A DNA stretch of 64,000 bases from NCBI GenBank assembly GCA_020466095.1, contig CM035807.1, forward strand, positions 9,768,697 through 9,832,696, written 5' to 3'. A program made the position numbers and the translations under genes. The notes beneath the pieces were generated by a model. That model worked only from the letters and a program-made list of their open reading frames with translations, did not search any database and was not told the DNA's origin. The stretch's first letter is position 1, and every line of letters starts with the position of its first letter. Shown one piece after another: positions 55,690 to 64,000 of this stretch. The DNA is from Chlorops oryzae. Lineage: Eukaryota; Arthropoda; Insecta; Diptera; Chloropidae.

Positions 55690-57640
55690 ATCTCTTCCGC
55701 CGATTCGGAAATCTTCTGGGCTATTGCTGTAAATAAAAACGAATAAAATTTTTTTTTTTTTTTTTGAAATTAGTGAAAGGTTAAAGGAGAGAAGAAAAAA
55801 ATCCTATTTCGAATTCAAATTCGAATTCTTATCGATTAATATCGTGCATGCTATAAAACCCAAAATAAATTAATAAATGTAAAAAGTCAATTCGGGGGAA
55901 CAAAAAACGTCTGACGTAAAAATTGGTATTTAAAAGTAATTTTCTCTGATATGAATATTCAGTTGAGAAACATGGAAAAGAAATGAATATTAATCACGGA
56001 CAGAGCAAGAACCTAAGATAACACGAAAGATAACGACGGTACCTTATAATAACTTTTCTACACATTTCCATTCTTTAAACTTATTAGGCATTTTGAGCCA
56101 GTTCGACAGTAGCTAAATAGAAGTTGCAGGAGGGGAAAGAGAGAGGATGCTGTCCTCCAACTTCAGACTTTCTCAGAGCATTTTCCTTCGAAGCTGGAAA
56201 AGTTCTTCTTCTGAAAAATCGACTGAAAGTGGCTATAAAAAGAATTGGCCTCTCAACTGCAGCCACTTCTATGAAATATATTTATTTTAAAAATCTTTTA
56301 AAGCGCTATTAAATTCTCTAATACACTTCACTAAAAAAAAAAAAAAAAATCCACGAATTAAATTGATATAATTTATTCATCAATCCAATAAGGCCGATGG
56401 AAATTATTTCACGATTCGCTCGTTTCAACGTGATTGAAAGTACCTACATATTAAGCAAATAATGCCTCTTATATTTGTTTTGCTGTAAGCAGTCAACATT
56501 TTTGTCTGCCTTAAGCAAACAATGTATGAAAAATATTTGCTCTTCAATCGAACAACCATACGAGCATAATTTCGTCAATAAAGATTAAATTCATTCAAGA
56601 AAAGTTCAGACGAAAATTTAAAATTCAGTGAAAACATTTAAAAAAAAAACATGATTTTACTTAACTCTCGCCTTCAGTTGCTGCGACGCATGCCATACAC
56701 ATCGATTTAATCTCAAATAAAATAAATAAGCATAGAATGGCTTATTCAACCCATTTTATTGAAAGATATTTCCTTTATCGATAAGAAAGACGCAAGAAAA
56801 AAAAAGAAGAAATTATTTTCCTTGAATCAAATCAAGTGGAAAAGCTTAAGCTGCTGAAGCTCGACTTTTATGAGTCCAAAGTGCCGACTTAAACTCCATT
56901 TCCAGTACCATGATCAATCTATATTTTGCATATGAAGCTTAAATGTCTTTCCATATGCAATTTAGAACTGAACATTGTTTGTTAGTCTGTGTGTTGAGCT
57001 AATTTTTCGGGGATATGACCCAAAATCCTTTAACAGTGAACCGAATTTCAATGAAAAGTGTTGATGGGTTCTTGTATTAGTTGAATTTCCCTCTATACAC
57101 TTTCTTTAATGATCAACTTCTGGGCCCAGCATTCTCAAATATCAAATTTCAAATTTATTGGATCTGCCATTTCGCCGTAGATCCGGTCAAGACATCGATA
57201 TGACTACATCGATTTCCTGAAATATCGGATCAATCAAATGATCCACACAAAATATTGAATATTTCTTTTTCTGATTAGGTATATCAAGAAGAAAGGCCAT
57301 TTTTTTTATAGGGATCAGTGAGCAGCATGAGTCTTAAAAGCTTCCTCAAATAATATTGTAAGAAAATATTTTCAGCATTTCAAATTTAATTGGCATGATT
57401 AATTGTTGCGTTGAACTTAAATTAAAAAGAAAAAAAAAATCATTACGTATCGATTTCATAAACAGAAAATATATTTGAGGATGAATTTTTAATTCCGACA
57501 AGTTCATGTTTCCGCATAACTTTTTCAAACGGGGCTTTGAAGTCACTGCAAAACCTGTAAATAATCTTTTCTTGCTTTCATTATTTTTAATTGCTCATAA
57601 AAATTTGATTGAAATTGAATCTGATTTTAATTTAATGCTA
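55690..57640. other. Non-coding stretch
   Basis: AT-rich. 56115-56270 is purine-rich and GC-richer, but no splice-bounded frame is seen. Confidence 0.4.
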
Positions 57641-58329
57641 CCCCACTAGCGTATGGAAGAAGGTTTTTATCAGAAGTCACATTTGCGAGTCTTTTTCGAG
57701 GCCCCTTGATGATATAAAAGAGATTGATCTCGTGTGCGATCAATAAGACACTCAGAAATGACTCATTTCAGTTATGTGCTCAAAAAATAAATATTCTGCG
57801 AGAGTTCCAGGGTTGAGATTCAATTTGTGAGTCTTTTTTTGAGCCCCCTTGGTGTTATAAAGAAGATTCATTTCGGGTGCGATCAATAAGAGACTCAGAA
57901 ATGAGCTCTGCTAGAGTTCGGAGGTTGAAATCCCATACAGGGCAATATGGTATCAAAAAATAAACGTTAAAAAAAAGTTTTTCGAAATTTCAATATATGA
58001 AAATATACAACAACAGGGGTATTCACAAAGGCGTCGGAAAATAGGAAAGTCGGAAAATCGCAAAATTTTAACTGCTTAAAAAGTTGTGCGAGATACAAAA
58101 AAAGTTTAAAATTTTTTTAATATGCCTTTGTGAATACCCCTAATATGTTTAGTAAATACTTATGAGTCCAAAAATTGACTAGAAAATTACTCATAATCCA
58201 TTTTTTCGAAAAAACAAAGATCATTTCTGATCAGAAAATATCCGTATTTATGATTATTTTATTTATAATTGTTTTATTAGAAGGAGGATCGAATAGGAGT
58301 CGATTTTAATACAAAATTCGCTAGCTGGG
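57641..58329. mobile_element. CCCAGC-family inverted-repeat element, copy 3
   Basis: The left end CCCCACTAGCGTA mirrors the right end TTCGCTAGCTGGG. The interior has GCGAGTCTTTTTCGAGGCCC and GTGAGTCTTTTTTTGAGCCC as two related units. Each is followed by GGTGCGATCAATAAGA-type text, plus a GGTTGAAATCCC B-box-like word near 57924. A small GGGGTATTCAC MITE is nested at 58015-58141. Confidence 0.65.
58015..58141. mobile_element. GGGGTATTCACAAAGGC MITE nested in the CCCAGC element
   Basis: AGGGGTATTCACAAAGGCGT at the left and GCCTTTGTGAATACCCCT at the right are perfect inverted ends. The interior has AGTCGGAAAATCG, shared with 41235-41521. No target duplication is certain. Confidence 0.8.
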
Positions 58330-58335
58330 TAGCTA

Positions 58336-59211
58336 CACCGAGAGAAAACGGTAGTTATATTAACTGAAAAAGCAGGTTAAAATAACCGAGTTCACCGTTA
58401 ATTGTTAACTTATGTACAGTAGCGGTCAACTCAACAGTACAAACACAGTCAATAAGGATATAACTACCTGATGGTTGATATAACTGTCTCGCGGTTAAAT
58501 CAACTGTCTCCAGCGACTGGGAAAAAATAATTTTTTTTATTTTTTGCTTTGACTTTTTTTTTATCTTCTTTTATTAATATTTTTTTAAAATTAAATTATT
58601 ATATTTTTTCTTTATTTATTTGTTTCTATTTAAATCTTTTTCTCTTTCATCTCTTTAAATTTTCTCGCCTCGACCGAGCCTTGAACCGCTGACCTCCACT
58701 TCGCTGGGCGAACGTCTTAACCATTACGCTAAACGAACGAATTTAATTTGTTGGTCAAAATGCTCACTTGAGTTTATGGTTGCTCAAGTTTTGGGGAACG
58801 TGCTTAAGGAATTGTTTCACTCCCAAAATTTTTTGCTTGAAAATGAACCATTAAAAAAAAAAATAAAATAAAACCTTAAAAATTTAGGAGAAAATGTTTG
58901 TCTTCCAAAACAACTACACTCTGAACAAAAAAAAAACTGTAATTAAAAAAAAATTCAGAAAAATTCAGCTCACGACTGTCGAGTCACAGTTTAAAGCACT
59001 GAGCTATCGAAAACTCCGGAGACGGTTGATCAGAATGCGAACTTTTACGTCTAAGTGAACGAAATCGAATTTGAACATAAAAAATAACTGTTTTTCAACT
59101 GTTCTTTTGACTGCCTTTTTCAGTGCATTTAACGCGGAATACAGTTTATTTGACCACTCTTACTTTAACTGTTCTAAGTAGTTGATTTAACTGTTGTTAT
59201 TTCTCTCGGTG
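58336..59211. mobile_element. 876-bp TIR element carrying tRNA-like modules
   Basis: Perfect 12-bp inverted ends CACCGAGAGAAA are flanked by TA (58334-58335, 59212-59213). Many AACTGTT/GGTTAAATCAACTG words lie near both ends. On the minus strand, 58665-58740 contains TTTAGCGTAATGGTTAAGAC (A-box-like), TTCGCCCAGCGAA as an anticodon-arm-like hairpin, and GCGGTTCAAGGCTCGG (B-box-like). On the minus strand, 58970-59020 contains CGATAGCTCAGTGCTTTAAA, a second A-box/D-arm. No transposase is visible. Confidence 0.75.
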
Positions 59212-59213
59212 TA

Positions 59214-60450
59214 TCGAATTTCAGAAAATTTTTTCTTTTGTTTTTATGGAATTTTCGAATTGCGAGATATCACCATATTGCTATATGTTTCAAAATTATA
59301 ACATCTGTGTACAATATAATAGCAGCACTTTTGAGAATCTTTTTAAAATATCGTTAAATTCTTAATGAATTGGAGAGAAGTACTGCTTGATCGTTCAAAA
59401 ATTAAGGATTTTTTTTTTTATATTATTGAGTTGGCAGCTTTATTTATGTTTTGAAATATCACTCCAATTATATTGAGCAAAGCTGTATTTAGAGGTTCAA
59501 TTGTTATTACCCATAAACCTTTCATTAAGTAATCCCCTTATTCCGTTTTTTTTTTTTTTTTTTTTTTTTTTTGTCGTAAGTTCAAATTACCTACTTAATA
59601 GACCCCTTACAGGTTTTATAATAATTTCTTGAAGAATTTATGGAAGAAAATTGCTTCTTGATTAGTAAAGTAGAGGTATCGATAGCAAGCAATTCCGAAT
59701 GAAGACGTTACCCGGAAGCCGAGTGCAAATGATAAATCATTTTATTTTATGGAAATCACGTCGGTTATATTCGATCTTTTCAACATTCATCAATATGACT
59801 TTACAACTTTAAAAAGTGGCGGCAAAAAATTAAAGAAAAAAAGCGAAAGAAAAAAAAAAAAAATATACAATTGCAAAGTTGCATTTATCAGACAGAAGGT
59901 GAACCAGCTCGATATGTATATCTGTCGTACACAACTTTTTACTCGAAGACGTAACGTGCTTGTTAGACAAATTATTAAGCGATCAACAGATCAGAAATCA
60001 ACAATTAATCGCAATTTTAATATTCGAAAATTATTCATTTTCATTTCAAGTACCTCTACGGCTGTCGGTCCTGAGTCATGTCAAAACAATCAAAATAAAG
60101 AATATATCCAATTATGAAAATCAATTTGCGAAGAAGAAATAACATTTTCACATTTTACTGCAAATCGATTTTGCACAGTTCCTTATATATTTTTTTTTAT
60201 TTTACGCTAAAGTTAATTGCGATCATCGATTTTATGATCCTAGAATGAAATTGCATTTCATTGCACATTTTTAACCACTAAAATATAGCTAGTCAAAGTC
60301 CAAACGATGCTATCCTACTTTGTAGATGTCGCCATTAATCGGGGGAAAATTTTTTGGCTGAATAACATGGCCACATTTTTTACCCATTTCCTCCCACTGT
60401 CATATATTTTGCACATAATGATTTATCAAGCAGCCAAAGCGTATCAAAAT
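59214..60450. other. Non-coding stretch
   Basis: A T25 homopolymer lies near 59547-59572. The 122-codon plus frame at 59749-60117 is Lys/Arg/Ile-rich through A-runs and lacks motifs. Confidence 0.4.
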
Positions 60451-60454
60451 ATAA

Positions 60455-61310
60455 CAAGTAAGGGTGTTATAGTCAGGCGAGCCTGACAATAGAATACCCG
60501 ACACAGACTCACATGTTCAAATAATTTTTAATATCAAGAGGTGTTTAAGACCATAAGGGGCCCCACATACCGACTTTTAATAGATTTATTTATGAAAACT
60601 GCCACTTTGCCACGCCCACTTTTTCAATTGTTGTGTAATTATAATCGGAGGCTTAAATATGCGCTCAAATTCTAAGTTTCAATAAAATATTTCGAAAAAG
60701 TCCGATTTTGAGGCAGTTTTGGGATTTTTGTGACAGACCCTAGCACTGGAGGTACCCTTACTAATGGACCGATCAAGATGGATTGGAGGATGTTTATGGC
60801 TACAAAGGAAGCATAAGTGCCAAATTTCATTCAAGTCCCATTTGAATTTCGGGTGTAAGGGACAATTTTCGAAAAACGCCCTTCTGACACGCCCCCTTTC
60901 AAAATTTTTGGAAATCATATTACTTGCCTTGAAACATGTTCAAATATCAAATTTCATCAAAATATCTTGAAAAAATCCGATTTTAGAGCAGTTTTTGTGA
61001 TTTTCGTAACAGACTCTAGTACTGGAGGTACGCCTATGGTCCGATCAGACCCATTCTCGAAATTGTTCTTACTCATGTCGCCGTGAGCACGCATACCAAA
61101 TTTTGTCGATATAGCTCAACTCCTTCGATAAGAAAACTGTATACAAACAGACAGACGGATAGACAGACAGACATGTCTAAATCGAATCTCCTGGTGACGC
61201 TGATCATTTCTATATATATTTTGTATGGTATATCTCGACTGGTTCTGGTGTTACACACAACCACACAAACGCAATATACCCTCGACACAGAGTGTGTCGG
61301 GTATAAAAAT
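60455..61310 (+). repeat. Fly dispersed repeat, longest copy (about 855 bp)
   Basis: It starts near AAGGGTGTTATAG, with AATACCCGACAC at 60491. It ends with the inverted GTGTGTCGGGTATAAAAA. Two internal units repeat TCAAAATTT...AAAGTCCGATTTTGAG-CAGTTTT and TAACAGACTCTAGTACTGGAGGTAC. Near the end come AACTCCTTCGATAAGAAAAC, ACAGACAGACGGATAGACAG, ATGTCTAAATCGAATCTCC and TTGTATGGTATATCTCGACT. Truncated relatives are at 40020-40345 and 47850-48005. No protein-coding frame. The class is uncertain. Confidence 0.75.
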
Positions 61311-61590
61311 TTTCCTTAACCTGTCAGCATTTTGCCTGCCGTAGGAGTCCCTACAGACTACTCTGCAGTAAGGAAGAGGTCCCTTTGGCCAAAGGCAGTA
61401 CACCTGCGCTTCACCCAAGGTTGACGGTTAGTAAACTTTAGGACTTATTAAAAAAGTGTCAGCTTTCCAAAGAGGTAGTAAAATTTGTTTCTCTTTTTGA
61501 CCAATTCGAGTTTATTTGGAGAGGTGTCCCAAGTCATTGGATTGTTCAAGTTTTACTTAAAAAAAAATTATAAGAACTCAACACACTCAC

Positions 61591-61870
61591 AGGCAATGAT
61601 TCGTCTTGAGCATGTTCCAAACGGGGACATTCGTAGGCGTTATGGAGTTGTTTCAATTATTGGAAAAATGCGGGAAACCAGGCTATAATGGTATGGATAC
61701 GTATTGAGAGCAGATGAGGACAGCTTGATGACAAAGGGGGGCTACACACTAAATATACAAGGTTGCTGACAACGAGGGCGTGCGAAACAGTGTTAGATGG
61801 ACACAGTAAAATAAGACCGCAAGGCTATAGGACTTACCGCGGAAGATGGAACCGATAGGACAAAATAGAG
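61591..61870 (+). pseudogene. RTE-like LINE remnant, 3' end of reverse transcriptase ORF
   Basis: The plus-strand frame reads IRRRYGVVSIIGKMRETRL, then after a TAA, WYGYVLRADEDSLM. Further on it reads QRGRAKQC, MDTVK and IGLTAEDGTDRTK separated by stops. The order RYGV-x-I-x-KMRE-xRL-x-WYG-x-V-x-R-x-DED followed by a Lys/Arg/Gly-rich stretch and GLT-x-x-DRxK is that of the C-terminal end of RTE-type non-LTR retrotransposons. At least four stops break it. Confidence 0.75.
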
Positions 61871-64000
61871 GAATTGGTCACGTTTTGAGAACCGCGGGAC
61901 CGATCGGGACTTTTAACGCTAGAAGAAGATTTTGTGATTCTTTAAACGTCCGATTAATTCAAGGTTACCATATATGGAAAGATATTACTAAGTATTCGAA
62001 TAGATTGTTGGACCGAATTGAATACAGATGGATAATGGATGGAGATAGATGGATTTTAGCAGACACCTACAATATCGTTAGACTGTGATCTATATTGTAG
62101 GACAATTTGATATCAACATTAAGGATGATCAAGTCTGAAAGTTATACCCATGGGTCTAACATTGAAAAATATTCCAAAATTTATCGGAAATTTTTTTTTT
62201 TTTAATATTCTGTTTGTGTTCCAGCATTGAACTGAGGAAATCGCTTCTTTACTCGATGGATCTAAATATCGTATCTCCCAAAATCGGTTTTCCATATTTA
62301 AGTGAATTAAAACGGTATTTTTATGCTAATTGTAGCCTGTTAAAATATAGATTTACATTTATCAGGCGCCACTTCAACCTAAACTTACCTAAGGTAGTCT
62401 TCGACTCTGTTAAGGGCTTCGAAAGTTTCAATTCTCCAATATAATCCTACAGTGGTCATGCCAGTTTAAGTCAAAAAATACTTTGGCTAGATTTGAAATT
62501 TAAAAAAATTTTCATATAAAATTAATAAACCTGGTTTAGAACTCTCCTGAAGGCTATCTTTTGAAAGTTTAAACCTTCAAATAGGAGACTATGAGCCTAA
62601 ATGTTTTCCGAAGAAATCTTTAACATTTAGGGCCCAACGATTTCTTCTCATTAGTCTCAAATGTTTTCTGAAGCAGTGGCTTCAAGACCTGATGATTAAC
62701 CAGCATTTAAATACAAAACTGCCCATAATTTTTTTGTAGTACATTATTGTATGAATCTTTTATTTATTGAGTTAATTGTAACATTTGAAATATCAATCAT
62801 TATTTCAACTTTCATATTGTATGACTATATTGTTTGTATGTATGCAGTTACATAGACTTAGGTATTTATGTATGTTTATATATGCATTTAATAATTTTCA
62901 ATACTTTGGGTAAAATTTTTGTGAACTCTTTTTCATTTATATATACCTATATATGTATATATATATATTTCTTTAAAAAAAGGTATTGTTTTATTTTCTC
63001 TTTTTGCCAGAATTTTATTTGAAAGATGTTTTGTTTTAATATTTTTGTTTTGTTCTTTGTGTAAATTAAAGTTTTTTTTTTTGTGTAAAAGTGATAATTT
63101 TTATGATACCCAAAGCACAATTCTTTTGTTTTAATTATGCTTATGCTCATGCTCGGCATACAATGTGAGACGGTCGGAACCAATAATTTGCTTATAACTT
63201 GTGTCAAGATTTATTAACGTTGCTTTGCATTTTCTTTTGTATTTTTCTTGAGATTTTATTTTAATTTTACTTTTATTTTTGTATTATTTTTTTGTTTTTG
63301 GATTATGTATTTAGCGTTGTAGGCTTACAAGTGTGTGTTAAAAGTAGTTAATTTGTAGATATCTTCATTGTAGTTTTACTTTTCTTTTTCTTCTGTTTCT
63401 GTGAATACAAACTTACGTTTAATGTTTTACATTTATTCGTAGTTTAATAATTTTTTTTTTTTTTTTAATAATTTGCTGAACACTAGAAAAAATTAAGAGT
63501 AAATCATAGACGTACAAAAAGATTACTTAAAATATTACAAAATTGGCAACATTATTAAAAAAGCACTTTTCTCCCACTATGACGGATGAGTACTTTCAAT
63601 TATAATCGATAGTTATATCGATGATTTTTTTATTAGAGTTATCCAATGCAAGTTTAACTTTTTAGTTTTAGAAAGGATATTTTGCGATGAAATCGCTGAA
63701 AAACTCTGATGGTTAGTGAAAATTATTTTGAAATGATGTTTTTGCCAGTTTAAGGCTTCCAAAGTAGGTCGAAGGTGACTTGGTAGTCTGCCTTTTCAAG
63801 CCATTCTCTTAAGTTGAATAGCTTATTGTGATACCCAGCGGCCAAAATGCTGCTCAATCGCAACACATTTCGTAGGCGGCAATGCACACGACCTCATATA
63901 CAATCCGACTATACTTTTTTTGTTCAAGCCTGGCTGTTTTGTAGAGTGAACGCCTACCACAACAACACAAAGTAGTCGGGCTTGCGTGGTTTTCATCCGG
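61871..64000. other. Non-coding stretch to the window end
   Basis: Nothing with firm support. A plus frame at 62214-62444 follows a GTTCCAG acceptor-like site but shows no motif. The last 200 bases are GC-richer (TACCCAGCGGCCAAAATGCT near 63833) and might begin another CCCAGC-type element that runs out of the window. Confidence 0.4.

Noticed and set aside
59749..60117. 122-residue plus-strand open frame
   Set aside because: Lys/Arg/Asn content comes from A-runs; no motif or conservation signal is visible.
61846..62088. 80-residue frame directly after the RTE-like remnant
   Set aside because: It is in a different frame from the LINE motifs and shows none of the expected C-terminal residues.

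Overview
This window looks like nuclear DNA of an insect, most probably a true fly. It is very AT-rich, has introns with consensus GTAAGT donors, carries one intact fly-type CAP-domain (antigen-5/CRISP-like) gene, and contains an irritans-type mariner element. I ran no searches; all family names come from motifs read by eye.

Genes. The only confidently protein-coding locus is a five-exon minus-strand CAP-superfamily gene. Coding exons lie at 30470-30557 (signal peptide), 13002-13202, 11913-12073, 11736-11833 and 9744-10404. The junctions agree in phase and give a predicted 402-residue secreted protein, with a complete CAP domain followed by a long Ser/Thr/Tyr/Gln-rich tail. Intron 1 is 17.3 kb. 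A TATA box, an initiator-like TCA and a DPE-like GGACG sit in register at 31067-31131 and are the probable promoter. The 3' UTR probably runs towards about 8.39 kb. A second, weaker minus-strand candidate is a short membrane protein (exon at 5568-5699, possible last exon at 5125-5307), just downstream of the CAP gene.

Mobile DNA. Almost everything else with structure is mobile or repetitive. There are TA-flanked pogo/Tigger-like inverted-repeat elements (3313-4144, 14075-14226, 19184-19327, 20479-20622, 29691-29832 and fragments), a family ending in CCCAGC (6065-6818, 23062-23655, 57641-58329), and tRNA-derived SINEs (16509-17394, 28995-29200, 43181-43316, 53531-53690). A CACTA-like element sits inside a SINE at 16698-17356, a 425-bp foldback at 20888-21312, and a decayed mariner at 33134-34269. 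There are two non-LTR retrotransposon remnants (43940-44215, 61591-61870). Several inverted-repeat elements carry tRNA-like, Pol III promoter-bearing modules.

Tandem repeats. One minisatellite, built on TTAACCCTTTACTGC, forms arrays in opposite orientations at 2.6-3.2 kb and 50.2-51.1 kb. The second is organised as a four-monomer higher-order repeat of about 254 bp. An 820-bp GA/GAAA tract lies at 36.6-37.4 kb, about 5.5 kb upstream of the CAP promoter.

Layout: 1-5 kb, repeats and a DNA element; 5-5.7 kb, small membrane-protein candidate; 6-8 kb, inverted-repeat and tRNA-like elements; 8.4-31.1 kb, CAP gene with TE-filled introns; 33-34.3 kb, mariner in an unidentified GC-richer segment; 36.6-37.4 kb, GA tract; 40-64 kb, TE fragments, the higher-order minisatellite and nested elements, with no convincing gene.
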